Counted from the stretch's first letter, positions 16,246-25,714 are shown. The stretch: 64,000 bases of DNA from JALZUU01 sp964441245 (GCA_964441245.1 CAYTVR010000001.1:81967-145966), one strand, 5' to 3'. Numbers and translations are program-made. Notes: generated by a model not told the origin, from the letters alone.

Positions 16246-19116
16246 TTAAAAAGCATAATTCATTTGTAATGAAATAGTCCTCGGTAAGATCGGAACCACA
16301 ATAAAAGTCGCATCTGGGTTATTGCGTACATATTCCTTGGTTACGACATTGGCACTTGCACCAAATTCATCTGGTCCAAAGAAATTCATTAAGCCTGCTG
16401 AATTCAATAGGTTACTGACATACAAGGAGGCAGAAATATTTTCATTCAATTTTGTTTGAAATCCAGCGCTAAAAGTACTAAAGCCAGGTAATTCAAATGC
16501 ATTGGCAATGTTAGCTTGTCGTTTACCCAAATAACGCCAACTTAGAAAAAGACGATTAGAACCAAAAATATAGGAGGGAGTCACTTCTACAGAAAGATTC
16601 GGATTGTGAGGCAAATCATTTCCAGAATAATCTAATATAGAGTCATCGGAAGGATCTACACTTCTATTGGCATCATAAACCGTAAAAGTCGTTGCTTCCG
16701 CTTTTTGTACGGTGGCCAAAACATGAATTTGAAAATTTTCAACTGGTGTTAAAGTGCTTTCTAATTCCAATCCAACGGTGGTCGTACTATTGATTTGTTC
16801 TGGTGTAAAGAAAATACCATTCCCTCCGCCTTGATCAAAAACAAATTCTGAAAAACTGATGTTCTTCAATCGACTCCAATAAGCGGTAGCAAAAAGGTTG
16901 ATTGCTTTTGTTTTTACTTTTAACCCGAATTCGCCTTGAAGTACTCCTTGAACTTTCCCTGCATTGGGAATCGGAAGATTTTCAAAATTATCAAAATAAT
17001 AATTCAGTTCTGGCGCTTTATTTCCTTTCGTAAAACGAGCAAAGACCGCAGTCTGATCATCCAATTTATAATTTATTCCCGCAGAAAAAGATAAGTAATC
17101 GTATTTAAAATCGAACTCATCAACGGTACCAAAAGGAGCAATAGTAGCATTATCATAAGCGGTTAAAGTATCTCCATCGATACCTCCCAATTTTCCTAAG
17201 GGTTGAAAACGATCTTTATTTCCAAGATGTGCAATGAATTCATAACGTAAGCCAACATCTATATTCAATTGATCAGAGATTTTCCAATGATCGTTTAAAA
17301 AAAGTGCGACCTGATTCACATCCGCTCGGGCTCCTCGATAAAATAAACCACCATAATTCGTAATACCCGCAGCATCTGATAATTGTACGACTGACGAACC
17401 GGGGTTTTCTAGACTTACTTGAAGCATTCTTGGATTCGGCTCATAAGTAGCAAAAGCAAAACTAGCTGATGTAAACGTTTCGACAGCAGATCGTCCAGCA
17501 AATAATCCTAAATTTAAATCATTTGATCCTAGTTTTAGACCAAGACTTAGTTGATACAAAAACTCGCGAGATTGATCTTCTTTCAACCACGGAGCGGTTC
17601 CTAATAGCGCATCATTTGGTAGGCTTCCATCAATATATTCAAAGGTAGGCGGTAAACCCGCAAAAGCATTTAAAGCTCCCAAGTTGTTGACTCTTGCCAA
17701 GACTTCCTCCGTTTTAGCATCTCGAAAAACAAGCATTCCCCAAGGTGATTCTGCTCCTGTTAAAAAGTAAGGCAAAAAGGATTCTAAACCCAATCTTGCA
17801 TTCGATATCGTACTTTGCCAATTGGCATTTTTAGAGGTAAACTTAAGGTTGTTTTTCAAAGACCAAGCATCTCCAAATTCATGAGACAAACTCAAACCCA
17901 AAACAAAATCTTTGGCTCTAACTCCATTGTTGGTATCAAATGTTCTGGTTCCTGATATATCTTCTTCAATTTTTTGCGGATCAGTTACATTGGTACTTAC
18001 TTTCGGCAACATCAATGCCGTTGTATTAAAATTCTGATCAAAGGCCGCATTCGGGTTTTCCCAATTATTAGCTGGCAAACCGAGATAACGATTGACTTTA
18101 TCGTTTAAATATTTTCCATAAAATTTGAGGAAACCTTTTTTGTAACGCTTAGCTATATTGAATTTTAATTGTCCTCCATTCCCCCAATTGATATCCGTAT
18201 TTCTGGGTCCTTGATCATAGCGATAAAAACCTCCTACATTATAAGTCCAACCTTTATCATTCAAAGGACCTCCTAGATTTACATCTAAACGATACAAACC
18301 GTTTCCATCCCCTTGGTATGCTCCTGTTGCTTGAACTTCTCCACTAAAAATAGGGCCTCCCGTTTTAGAAATAAAATTATAAATTCCTCCCGGTGAGTTA
18401 GCATTTGTAATAGAGGCACTTCCTCCTCTGATGGCTTCTAAACGTTTAGTCGTCAGATCTACTCGATGAAATAAATCAGGGCTATAAAAAGTATGCTGTG
18501 TCAAATTAACAGGTAGTCCTTCCTCCTGCAATGAAACATAAAACCACCCTAAATCATCTTCCGCAGACGACGAAATACCTCTCGAAAAAACTCTAGTAAA
18601 CATTTCTCCTGCCGAGGCGTCTACAAAAGTACCAGGAATAGCTTTCAATAAATCAGCTGTCCCTCTCGCATTTCGTCGTTGAATATCATCGACATTTAAG
18701 GTCGTAATTGCTACAGAAGATTCTAATTTTTTTCGTGGATCATAAGTCCCCGTTACAATGATACTTTCCAAATCTAATGGATCAGTTGTGAGTTGGATTT
18801 CTATGTATTGATTGTCGGTTGTCACCGAAATAGAATCATTCCAACTTGTATAGCCTAATAAAGAAGTAGTGATTTTATAAGTTGCCGGTGAAATATTTTT
18901 GAAAGTGAATTCTCCTTTTGTTCCGCTTAGCGCAAAACGATTTATCACAGGAATCTCAATGAGTACTCCTTCTAGTCCCTTTCCTTCAGCATCTGAAATA
19001 GTTCCCGTTATTTTACTTTGCGCAAAAGAAAGTACTCCAAAAGAGACTACGAATAATAATGTTGTCAGCCATTGAAATATTTGTCGAAAGCTTTTATATG
19101 TTCTTGATTTATTCAT
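16246..19116 (-). CDS. TonB-dependent outer-membrane receptor
   Basis: This is an outer-membrane beta-barrel for TonB-driven uptake. Residues 1-33 are a long signal peptide ending SFAQ. A carboxypeptidase-regulatory-like beta-sandwich follows (about 35-120, KITGTISDAEGKGLEGVLIEIP). The plug domain (about 125-250) contains RRNARGTADLLKAIPG and a variant LEAIRGGSAS segment. The barrel runs to the C-terminal aromatic (QMNYAF). No SusD partner is adjacent, so SusC-type glycan uptake is unlikely. Wording such as SPGGIYNFISKTGG resembles siderophore/iron-complex receptors, but the substrate cannot be assigned. It appears monocistronic, with a -7 box 36 bp upstream. Confidence 0.9.
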   Translation of the reverse strand: MNKSRTYKSFRQIFQWLTTLLFVVSFGVLSFAQSKITGTISDAEGKGLEGVLIEIPVINRFALSGTKGEFTFKNISPATYKITTSLLGYTSWNDSISVTTDNQYIEIQLTTDPLDLESIIVTGTYDPRKKLESSVAITTLNVDDIQRRNARGTADLLKAIPGTFVDASAGEMFTRVFSRGISSSAEDDLGWFYVSLQEEGLPVNLTQHTFYSPDLFHRVDLTTKRLEAIRGGSASITNANSPGGIYNFISKTGGPIFSGEVQATGAYQGDGNGLYRLDVNLGGPLNDKGWTYNVGGFYRYDQGPRNTDINWGNGGQLKFNIAKRYKKGFLKFYGKYLNDKVNRYLGLPANNWENPNAAFDQNFNTTALMLPKVSTNVTDPQKIEEDISGTRTFDTNNGVRAKDFVLGLSLSHEFGDAWSLKNNLKFTSKNANWQSTISNARLGLESFLPYFLTGAESPWGMLVFRDAKTEEVLARVNNLGALNAFAGLPPTFEYIDGSLPNDALLGTAPWLKEDQSREFLYQLSLGLKLGSNDLNLGLFAGRSAVETFTSASFAFATYEPNPRMLQVSLENPGSSVVQLSDAAGITNYGGLFYRGARADVNQVALFLNDHWKISDQLNIDVGLRYEFIAHLGNKDRFQPLGKLGGIDGDTLTAYDNATIAPFGTVDEFDFKYDYLSFSAGINYKLDDQTAVFARFTKGNKAPELNYYFDNFENLPIPNAGKVQGVLQGEFGLKVKTKAINLFATAYWSRLKNISFSEFVFDQGGGNGIFFTPEQINSTTTVGLELESTLTPVENFQIHVLATVQKAEATTFTVYDANRSVDPSDDSILDYSGNDLPHNPNLSVEVTPSYIFGSNRLFLSWRYLGKRQANIANAFELPGFSTFSAGFQTKLNENISASLYVSNLLNSAGLMNFFGPDEFGASANVVTKEYVRNNPDATFIVVPILPRTISLQMNYAF

Positions 19117-19151
19117 TCCTTTATTATCGTTGAATTACATTCAAAAGATGA

Positions 19152-19159
19152 CAAAGATA
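19152..19159 (-). promoter_or_regulatory. Predicted -7 element of the TonB receptor gene
   Basis: On the minus strand this reads TATCTTTG, an exact TAnnTTTG match. It lies between the terminator of the upstream gene and the receptor start. Confidence 0.5.
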
Positions 19160-19201
19160 CGAAAAGTCATTTAGTCATTATTACAAAAAGTCTCAAAAGC
19201 A

Positions 19202-19236
19202 AAAAGTCAGAAACCGTATCCCGATTTCTGACTTTT
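19202..19236 (-). terminator. Hairpin after the DUF4197 gene
   Basis: A perfect 12-bp stem (19202-19213, 19225-19236) with an 11-nt loop has A/T outer ends. It lies about 50 bp past the stop. Confidence 0.75.
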
Positions 19237-19285
19237 CTATGATCATTGATCCAATCAACAAACACATTCAAAGGTTATTTATATA

Positions 19286-20017
19286 CTATTTGTCTTGCTT
19301 AGCAAATACCTTTTTCAAGAGATCATTGGTTCGTAAAGATTTATCTCCACGGATTCCTTCTTCTTTTTTCTCCACCAAACCAAACATACCAGATAATGCT
19401 TGTCGAGTTACATAATCATCTAAATCCGGATTAGCTTTTTTCGTAAATGGGATTTTATTATGTGCCTTCACCGCGCCACTCCAATACTCTGTCGCTTTGA
19501 CTTTATCTAATGAATTAACAATGATTGGTTTAAAAGCATTGTACAATTGGTCAAATGTTGATTTCTCTAAATAACGTGTTGCTGAGTCTTTTTCACCCAT
19601 CAAAATATTCATGGCATCTTTAAAGGTCATTTTTTTAATCGCACTGATAAAAATGGGTTTGGCTTCTACAGCTGCATCTTCTGCGGCCCGATTGATTTTT
19701 TCAACAATCTTGTCTTCCGCATTTTTAAACCCAGGAATCGCACCTAATTTTTTAGTTACCTTTTGAGCATCTTCGGGTAATAATATTTTATATGCACTTT
19801 TATAGTATCCATCTTCTACAGAAAGAAAATCCACGGCTTCACCAACGCCTATATCCAAAGCTTGCTTTAAGCCATTTCCAGCATCTTCTTGTGAAAGGCC
19901 TTTGTCATTCAAAACCTCTTTAGCTTTTCCCAACATTCCTTTTAAGCCTTGTGCATTTACCACACTAAAAGTGATCGTACAAGTTAATAGAAGTAAAACT
20001 AATTTTTTCATTGTCAT
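19286..20017 (-). CDS. DUF4197 domain-containing exported protein
   Basis: The function is unknown. From the ATG at 20017 the product is 243 residues with a signal peptide ending in VVNAQ; the longest frame starts at a TTG 39 bp earlier and is less likely. The body matches the DUF4197 family as I know it. GNGLKQALDIGVGEAVDFLS is followed by YYKSAYKILLP, a KKMTFKDAMNILMGEKDSATRYLEK block and YVTRQALSGMFGLV near the C-terminus. DUF4197 proteins are all-helical periplasmic or lipoprotein-like proteins without an assigned role. It lies upstream of nothing obviously related; gldH lies behind it on the same strand, 186 bp away. Confidence 0.82.
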   Translation of the reverse strand: MTMKKLVLLLLTCTITFSVVNAQGLKGMLGKAKEVLNDKGLSQEDAGNGLKQALDIGVGEAVDFLSVEDGYYKSAYKILLPEDAQKVTKKLGAIPGFKNAEDKIVEKINRAAEDAAVEAKPIFISAIKKMTFKDAMNILMGEKDSATRYLEKSTFDQLYNAFKPIIVNSLDKVKATEYWSGAVKAHNKIPFTKKANPDLDDYVTRQALSGMFGLVEKKEEGIRGDKSLRTNDLLKKVFAKQDK

Positions 20018-20203
20018 ATTTTTTTGTTTTAGAACATTGTTAAAACGTTTTTCCAAACGAATTCAGTATGCTTTCTTTAATTATCTTTCTGTTAAAGTAT
20101 ATGGTCAGCGGACAATTCGTATCCAATAGTATTCACAGAAATATTATGCCATAAAACAAATTGACACGCAAAACCAGCTAAAGAACGGCTTTAATATTAA
20201 CTT

Positions 20204-20692
20204 CTATTGAGCAGGTCGACTATCTTTTGTTTCTTCGATTTTCATCGAAACAGATTTTATACCTGGAAGTGGATCGACTCGCATATATTGTTCTATCGTA
20301 AAAGTGTGTGTGCCAAGCGCATTAAAAAAAGCTCCTTCTTGGATGGTCACTCTTAGGGTACACCAATCCTCTTCACAATCTCCATACCATTGTCCTCCTT
20401 TATCTGCAAAATCAATCGAGATCCGTTCTCTCGTTCTTTCCCCGGAGGGGAACAAAGTATAAATCTGAATATAAATATTTTGATGGGCATAATCTACAGC
20501 ATGTTCTATATCCAGATGTAAATTATAAATCCGCAAAGTATCTGTAATCTCTACTTTAAAGTCGATCGTATCTTGATAAGTCCATTCTTGATTTTCAACT
20601 GCATTCGTCTCTTCAAAAATATAGTTGGGTCCACAACTTGTGAAAAGCGCAGCAAGAAATAAACAACAAAAAGGCAAGTAATATTTCATCAT
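20204..20692 (-). CDS. gldH: Gliding motility lipoprotein GldH
   Basis: GldH is a lipoprotein needed for gliding and linked to T9SS function in Flavobacterium. Here it has a lipoprotein signal (lipobox FTSC, Cys at residue 19). The mature part has the family pattern: a W-x-Y-x-D-x-I-D-F opening, an NLHLDIEHAVDYAHQNIYIQI strand, GGQWYGDC and the closing EQYMRVDPLPGIKSV. The length of 162 residues fits. No other gld gene lies in the window; gldH commonly sits alone among housekeeping genes. The call fits the T9SS cargo proteins at 35.9 and 59.0 kb. Presence does not prove that this strain glides. Confidence 0.85.
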   Translation of the reverse strand: MMKYYLPFCCLFLAALFTSCGPNYIFEETNAVENQEWTYQDTIDFKVEITDTLRIYNLHLDIEHAVDYAHQNIYIQIYTLFPSGERTRERISIDFADKGGQWYGDCEEDWCTLRVTIQEGAFFNALGTHTFTIEQYMRVDPLPGIKSVSMKIEETKDSRPAQ

Positions 20693-20706
20693 ATTATTAA
20701 ACTAAA

Positions 20707-20734
20707 AAAAGCGGGAACAAATATTCCCGCTTTT
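20707..20734 (-). terminator. Intrinsic terminator of grpE-dnaJ
   Basis: An 11-bp GC-containing stem (20707-20717, 20724-20734) with a 6-nt loop is followed on the minus strand by a T-run. It is 60 bp beyond the dnaJ stop and is the most textbook terminator in the window. Confidence 0.85.
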
Positions 20735-20793
20735 CCATAAACGATATCTTTTAAAAAAAATTACGTTTTCAGAGAAATCGTGATTTTTATTTT

Positions 20794-21957
20794 TTAAGAA
20801 AAGTAATCTTTCATCCTTTCAAAAAAGCCTTTTTCGGACTTACCTGGTTGAGGTTTAAAATTAGGCATGTCTCGCATTTTTTCTAGTAACTTCGTCTCAT
20901 TATCGTTTAGCTTTTTCGGTGTCCAAATATTGGTATTGATCATTTGATCTCCAACACCATAACTTTGTACAGAAGGTAAACCTTTTCCTTTTAATCGGAA
21001 CATTTTTCCAGACTGTGTACCTGGTGGAACTTTTATTTTGACTCGACCATCAATAGTCGGTACTTCTACAGAGGTTCCTAAAGAAGCATCCGCAAAATTG
21101 AGATACATTTCATAAATCAAATTCATCCCATCTCTTTGCAAATGATCATGTGGTACTTCTTCAATATTGATCAGTAAATCCCCACTTGGTCCTCCATTCA
21201 TTCCTGAATTTCCATTTCCACGCATGGATAATTGCATACCTTCTGCCACACCTCCTGGGATTTCTATCTCAATTAATTCTTCTCCCATTGTTCTTCCATC
21301 TCCTTTACAGGTTCCACATTTCGCCGTAATCATTTGTCCTGATCCATGACAAGTTGGGCAAGCTGCTGTCGTTTGCATTTGTCCCAAAAAAGTACTTTTG
21401 ACCTGACGTACATAACCACTACCTCGACAAGTTGAACAAGAACTTACCGCCTTGCTATCTTTTGCACCACTACCTGAGCAGGTATTACAAGAGACTTGCT
21501 TTTTGACTTTTATTTTTTTGGTTACTCCACTTGCGACTTCTTCCAAAGTCAACTTAACTTTGATTCGAAGATTGCTTCCTTTTTGCCCTTGTGAGCGACG
21601 AGCACCACCGCCACCACGACCTCCAAAGAAGGACTCGAAAGGACTACCACCATCTCCAAAAATATCTCCGAACTGTGCAAAAATATCTTCTACAGTCATC
21701 CCTCCTCTAAAGCCGCCACCGCCAGCACCTTGATTCACACCAGCATGTCCAAACCGATCATAGCGTGCTCGTTTATCCGCATCGCTCAAAATTTCATATG
21801 CTTCAGCTGCTTCTTTAAATTTTTCCTCAGCTGCTTTATCATCTGGATTACGATCGGGATGGAATTTCATCGCGATCTTTCGATAAGATTTTTTTATCTC
21901 TTTGTCATCCGCACCTTTCGATACACCAAGGATTTCGTAATAATCTCTTTTTGCCAT
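20794..21957 (-). CDS. dnaJ: Chaperone protein DnaJ
   Basis: This co-chaperone stimulates DnaK ATPase and delivers unfolded proteins. It has the complete type I layout in 387 residues: J-domain (1-70) with the HPD triplet in KFHPDRNP, a Gly/Phe-rich linker containing GGGGFRGGM, and a zinc-finger domain with four CxxCxGxG repeats (CNTCSGSG, CSTCRGSG, CPTCHGSG, CGTCKGDG; about 155-225). The C-terminal substrate-binding domains follow. It lies 89 bp downstream of grpE on the same strand and ends at a strong terminator, so the two form an operon. dnaK is not in this window. A heat-shock promoter is expected but none can be identified beyond the ordinary -7 box before grpE. Confidence 0.98.
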   Translation of the reverse strand: MAKRDYYEILGVSKGADDKEIKKSYRKIAMKFHPDRNPDDKAAEEKFKEAAEAYEILSDADKRARYDRFGHAGVNQGAGGGGFRGGMTVEDIFAQFGDIFGDGGSPFESFFGGRGGGGARRSQGQKGSNLRIKVKLTLEEVASGVTKKIKVKKQVSCNTCSGSGAKDSKAVSSCSTCRGSGYVRQVKSTFLGQMQTTAACPTCHGSGQMITAKCGTCKGDGRTMGEELIEIEIPGGVAEGMQLSMRGNGNSGMNGGPSGDLLINIEEVPHDHLQRDGMNLIYEMYLNFADASLGTSVEVPTIDGRVKIKVPPGTQSGKMFRLKGKGLPSVQSYGVGDQMINTNIWTPKKLNDNETKLLEKMRDMPNFKPQPGKSEKGFFERMKDYFS

Positions 21958-22046
21958 AATTATAAGGATTGCTCAAAATTAAATCGCTTTCAATTGTAGC
22001 GACTTCTTTATGGAGCGTTAAAAATGTTTATGTTATTGGGACAACA

Positions 22047-22673
22047 TTATTTACCTACGACGACTTTCGCGTAGCGAATAATTTTTTCCTCTAGAAAATA
22101 TCCTTTTTCAATTGTATCGATCACTTTTCCTTTCATTTCCTCAGTAGGAGCTGGAATTTCCGTAATCGCTTCATGTAATTCAGGATCAAAAACTTCTCCT
22201 GTACTCTCCATTGGTTTTAGTCCTTTTTGTTGTAAAAGGCTGTAAAGTTTATTGTAAACCAAAACAACTCCTTCGCTAAAAGGCTCCGTACTAGATTCGT
22301 CTTCTGCATTTTTCTTGGCTCTGTCAAAATCATCCAAAACTGGCAGAAGGGCTGTCAATGTGTCCTTTGCAGCAGTTCCCAACAATTCGACCTTTTCTTT
22401 CATCATTCGACGACGAAAGTTGTCAAATTCAGCATGCAATCGAAGATATTTGTCCTTTAACTCTCCCAATTCTGCTTTATTCTCTTCTAATTCTTCCTTG
22501 ATCTTATCCGCTTTACTCATCTTTTTTGACTTAGAAGAGCTCTTTTTAGCTTTGTTTTTGGTATCCTCGGCACTATTTTCTTCTACAGCACCATTTTTTG
22601 GGTCTAACTCCTCCACCTCTTTTTCTGGAGAATTTTCCTTCTTGCTCATTATATCTTTTATTTTTTTAAACAT
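22047..22673 (-). CDS. grpE: Nucleotide exchange factor GrpE
   Basis: GrpE releases ADP from DnaK. The acidic and lysine-rich N-terminal 55 residues are disordered. A long helix follows (about 55-110, KIKEELEENKAELGELKDKYLRLHAEFDNFRRRM), then the compact beta domain with the PVLDDFDRA and FDPELHEAI motifs. The length of 208 residues is normal for Bacteroidota, where the N-terminus is often extended. It is the first gene of the grpE-dnaJ operon, with a consensus -7 box about 70 bp upstream. Confidence 0.97.
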   Translation of the reverse strand: MFKKIKDIMSKKENSPEKEVEELDPKNGAVEENSAEDTKNKAKKSSSKSKKMSKADKIKEELEENKAELGELKDKYLRLHAEFDNFRRRMMKEKVELLGTAAKDTLTALLPVLDDFDRAKKNAEDESSTEPFSEGVVLVYNKLYSLLQQKGLKPMESTGEVFDPELHEAITEIPAPTEEMKGKVIDTIEKGYFLEEKIIRYAKVVVGK

Positions 22674-22740
22674 TAAAGTTTCTAATAATTAAGGTGTTAT
22701 GATCAACATTCCTTTTTTAACATCAATTTTGCTGCCAGTG

Positions 22741-22748
22741 CAAAAGTA
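22741..22748 (-). promoter_or_regulatory. Predicted -7 element of grpE-dnaJ
   Basis: On the minus strand this reads TACTTTTG, matching TAnnTTTG, and would give a leader of about 62 nt. Confidence 0.45.
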
Positions 22749-22802
22749 AGGTCATTTTGGCAGTTTTTAGCTGAATAACAAGAAAAAGCACTGAAATAAA
22801 AT

Positions 22803-22853
22803 AAGGATTGAAGGTCTCTGACGATAATACGCATGATGAGGGCTTCAATCCTT
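22803..22853 (-). terminator. Hairpin after the TlpA-like thioredoxin gene
   Basis: A perfect 11-bp stem (22803-22813 with 22843-22853) has a long 29-nt loop, 26 bp past the stop. Confidence 0.6.
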
Positions 22854-22878
22854 GATTATTACTTTTCCTGCTTAGGGA

Positions 22879-23430
22879 TTATTGTGCGGCCGATTGGTCT
22901 AATAATCCGGCCATTTCCGGAAAGGATAAATTGACTCCAATGATTTCCCCTTTAGGATTTAAAAGAAATTTAGTGGGTACTTCTTTTACGCCATAACTGT
23001 CAGCAATGGGAGAATCAAAAAATCGCAAACTTTCCGCCTTATCCAAAACGTGATAAGGCCATTTAAGTCCATCTCGTTCTATCGCTTTCTTCCAGTTTTT
23101 TTCTCTTGTTTCTACTCCAACACTGACGACTTCAAAACCAGTCGCATCTTTAAATTTTGTAGTATGATACTTATCGTAAAATTTAACCAAAGTAGGATTT
23201 TCATGTCGACAGGGTCCGCACCAGCTTCCCCAAAAATCAACTAGTACAAATTTCCCTTGGAGATCTTCTAATTTAAAATCCTGACCATTTTTAAGTGCAC
23301 TGGAAAAAACGGGAGCCATTTCACCACTCTTATAACTAGGCTGCATATATAGGTTTTTCCCAACAAAGAAAAGTACAAACACGAGCGCCATAAGCCCCAA
23401 TGATTTAAAAGAATTTCCTGATTTCGACAT
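22879..23430 (-). CDS. TlpA/ResA-like thioredoxin, membrane-anchored
   Basis: This is a thiol-disulfide protein of the cell envelope. One N-terminal membrane anchor (about 10-27) has no cleavage site or lipobox. The thioredoxin fold has the redox pair Cys71-Gly-Pro-Cys74 in the GSWCGPC context and the cis-proline in KEVPTKFLL. The GFEVVSVGVETREKNWKKAI insertion between the active site and the cis-proline is the alkyl-hydroperoxide-reductase/TSA-like feature of the TlpA group. Likely roles are reducing cytochrome c apoproteins or other envelope thiols. It is monocistronic, upstream of and divergent from the flavin reductase. Confidence 0.88.
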   Translation of the reverse strand: MSKSGNSFKSLGLMALVFVLFFVGKNLYMQPSYKSGEMAPVFSSALKNGQDFKLEDLQGKFVLVDFWGSWCGPCRHENPTLVKFYDKYHTTKFKDATGFEVVSVGVETREKNWKKAIERDGLKWPYHVLDKAESLRFFDSPIADSYGVKEVPTKFLLNPKGEIIGVNLSFPEMAGLLDQSAAQ

Positions 23431-23599
23431 AATTCTATTATTTAAATATTCGACAAAACATCCAGCACTTTATCTTTTTCATTTGCATGAAAATGCGCTA
23501 ATAGATTTGTCCTTAAAAAGTTCTACTTTGTATAAAATACATTTCAAGTAAAAAAGGTTGTAAATTCGATTTTCAATCTATAAAATACCAATCCAAATT

Positions 23600-24493
23600 A
23601 TGCTTCATATAGATCCTAAAAAAACGCCAACCCCTGATGTTCATCAATATTTATTAGGTGCCGTTGCACCGCGACCAATTGCTTTTGTCAGTACTGTTGA
23701 TGAGGATGGACGAGCAAATTTAGCTCCATACAGTTTTTTTAATTGCTTTAGCTCTAATCCTCCGACACTTGTTTTTTCCTCTAATCGAAAAGTATCTGAT
23801 AATACTACTAAAGATACTTTGCATAATGTAAAAGTCACTAAAGAAGTCGTCGTGAATGTCGTTCCTCATTCTATTTTGAGGCAGATGGCGGTGACAAGTA
23901 TTGCTTTTCCTACGGAAGAAAGTGAGTTTGTTAAATCTGGATTAACTCCGATTCCATCTGATTTGGTGAAAGCATATCGAGTAAAAGAATCTCCGGTGCA
24001 GATGGAATGTAAGGTGATAGATATCATTGCTTTAGGTGATCAAGGTGGTGCAGGAAATCTTATTGTTTGTGAAGTCCTTCGGATGCACATTGATGAAAAC
24101 ATTTTGGATAATGATCAAAAAATTGATCCACAAAAAATTGATTTAATGGGGCGTATGGGAAGAGCTTTTTATGTTCGCGCCAGTGGGGATGCCGTGCAAA
24201 AGGTTTTTCAAGCAGTTGGAGAAATCACGCTTGGCTTTGATCAATTACCGGCAAGTATTCGTAGTAGTGCTGTCCTTACGGGAAATAATTTAGGGCAACT
24301 AGCAGGATTAAAATCATTGCCTCTCGAATCAGAGATTCGAGCAATAATGAAGACCGATACAGAAGTCAAAAAAATGCTCTTATCGGATCACCCTAAAGAT
24401 GCTTTGCATCAATATGCCAAAAAAATATTGGACTCAGATGATAGTAGACGAATGTATGCAGCAGCAGTAGCCATGGCAGGAGATTTGGAATGA
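23600..24493 (+). CDS. Flavin reductase-like domain protein (FMN-binding)
   Basis: This is a likely FMN-binding oxidoreductase of the split-barrel flavin reductase family. The hallmark is VHQYLLGAVAPRPIAFVSTVDEDGRANLAPYSFFN at residues 13-47, the FMN-site segment, followed by NPPTLVFSSNRK and a DTLHNVKVTKEVVVNVV motif. Residues 1-200 carry the domain. The extra C-terminal 95 residues (from about 205) are helical and unusual for the minimal family, but I have seen similar tails in Bacteroidota members. The physiological substrate is unknown. It ends at a convergent hairpin shared with the flippase-like gene. Confidence 0.85.
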   Translation: MLHIDPKKTPTPDVHQYLLGAVAPRPIAFVSTVDEDGRANLAPYSFFNCFSSNPPTLVFSSNRKVSDNTTKDTLHNVKVTKEVVVNVVPHSILRQMAVTSIAFPTEESEFVKSGLTPIPSDLVKAYRVKESPVQMECKVIDIIALGDQGGAGNLIVCEVLRMHIDENILDNDQKIDPQKIDLMGRMGRAFYVRASGDAVQKVFQAVGEITLGFDQLPASIRSSAVLTGNNLGQLAGLKSLPLESEIRAIMKTDTEVKKMLLSDHPKDALHQYAKKILDSDDSRRMYAAAVAMAGDLE

Positions 24494-24533
24494 TTGAATG
24501 TGAAAAATATTGAATGATTGAATGTGAAAAATA
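24491..24533. repeat. 19-bp direct repeat, two copies
   Basis: TGATTGAATGTGAAAAATA occurs at 24491-24509 and again at 24515-24533, a period of 24 bp. The first copy overlaps the TGA stop of the flavin reductase gene. Confidence 0.85.
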
Positions 24534-24598
24534 ATTGAATTTTGAATGCCCTTAATCGTGAAATACGTGTTAGACGGGAGATTCAAAATTCAATTATT
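24530..24598. terminator. Bidirectional hairpin between convergent genes
   Basis: A perfect 18-bp AT-rich stem (24530-24547 with 24581-24598) separates the convergent flavin reductase and flippase-like genes. A/T-rich ends on both sides allow it to serve both transcripts. Confidence 0.7.
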
Positions 24599-24604
24599 CA
24601 AAGC

Positions 24605-25714
24605 TCAATTATTAGAACTTCTCTTTCGTTTTTGTCGTTCGTTTAAAATATTTCGAATCCAATTTGGAATGATGATGGCACCGACTAACAGATAAAGATA
24701 ATATGTAAATAATCTCCAGATTGAAGCAATGAGTAAAGCAATGCCTTTTTCCGGAACATAATCATTCGTAAATCCAAAAAAGACCAATTCTGCAAATCCT
24801 GCACCTCCTGGAGTTGGGCTAAAGGCCATGACCACAAACATCGTTTCCAATCGAGCATATAATCTAAACTGATCCATAAAGCTCAAGGAAACATTTTGTG
24901 CGAAAGCAATAATCAAACAATTCAACAAAAGAAATCGACAAGACCAAGCCGCAGCTGTCGCTAAAAAGGCACTAATATGAAAAGGCCATTTTTTCTGCTG
25001 TAATTCTTTTGAAGCAACAATGATATCATTTCCAAGTTCAATCGCTTTGTGTCGATAACGACGAAGAAATCCAAACTTGGTAAATCCAACTAAAAATTTC
25101 TTAATCGTAGTTGGATTAATAAACAGGCCATAAAAAAATAAAAAACCATAGATCGCCATGAAGGTGTAAGCGCCAACAAAGGTATAACCCCAAGCATCAA
25201 AAGAGATCTCACCATCGATATTGGGGCGAATCATCTCTGTTCCAAAAACCAACATCATCAAAGGCAATGTAGTGATGAAAAATATAGTATCTAAAACAGC
25301 TGAATAGATTACAATAGTAGCTGTTTTAGCAGTAGATAATTTTTCTTGTGATAAGACGAATAATGCAACCGCAGAACCACCGACACTTGTTGGCGAAACT
25401 GCCGAACTAAATTCCCAAATAAAAATCAGCTCAATACATTTGCGCCAGCTAAATAAACCATCCGATAAAATACGTAATCGAGTAGCATATGCTAAATGTC
25501 GAACAACCAATAAAAGAAAAGATAAAAAGACCCAAAATGCAGTGAATATTGTCCAGTCAATTTTGGCAAAATCTTCTGGATCGTATTGTTTCCAAAGCAA
25601 ATAGCCAACCACTCCTAATCCGATGATAATCGGTAGAACAATCCTCGACATTCGAATAGATTTCAGGACTTCCTTTTGGGCTTCCGTAAATTCTTCTTGC
25701 AGTTCTTCTTTCAA
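24605..25714 (-). CDS. Flippase-like membrane protein (LPG synthase TM domain, UPF0104)
   Basis: This is an integral membrane protein with about eight hydrophobic helices. The core motifs are LISILSDGLFSWRKC-like R-L-R-I-L, then SAVSPTSVGGSAVALFVLS near 107-125 and FSPTPGGAGFAELVFFG near 308-324. These are characteristic of the lysylphosphatidylglycerol-synthase transmembrane family (PF03706), whose members are lipid flippases or unknown. The synthase domain itself is absent. The only in-frame start is TTG at 25714; upstream the frame closes at a stop without ATG or GTG. It is transcribed alone, convergent with the flavin reductase gene. Lipid transport is an inference from the family. Confidence 0.8.
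   Translation of the reverse strand: MKEELQEEFTEAQKEVLKSIRMSRIVLPIIIGLGVVGYLLWKQYDPEDFAKIDWTIFTAFWVFLSFLLLVVRHLAYATRLRILSDGLFSWRKCIELIFIWEFSSAVSPTSVGGSAVALFVLSQEKLSTAKTATIVIYSAVLDTIFFITTLPLMMLVFGTEMIRPNIDGEISFDAWGYTFVGAYTFMAIYGFLFFYGLFINPTTIKKFLVGFTKFGFLRRYRHKAIELGNDIIVASKELQQKKWPFHISAFLATAAAWSCRFLLLNCLIIAFAQNVSLSFMDQFRLYARLETMFVVMAFSPTPGGAGFAELVFFGFTNDYVPEKGIALLIASIWRLFTYYLYLLVGAIIIPNWIRNILNERQKRKRSSNN

Noticed and set aside
21452..21733. Plus-strand frames opposite dnaJ and grpE
   Set aside because: They are antisense shadows with Pro/Ser/Cys composition dictated by the real genes.
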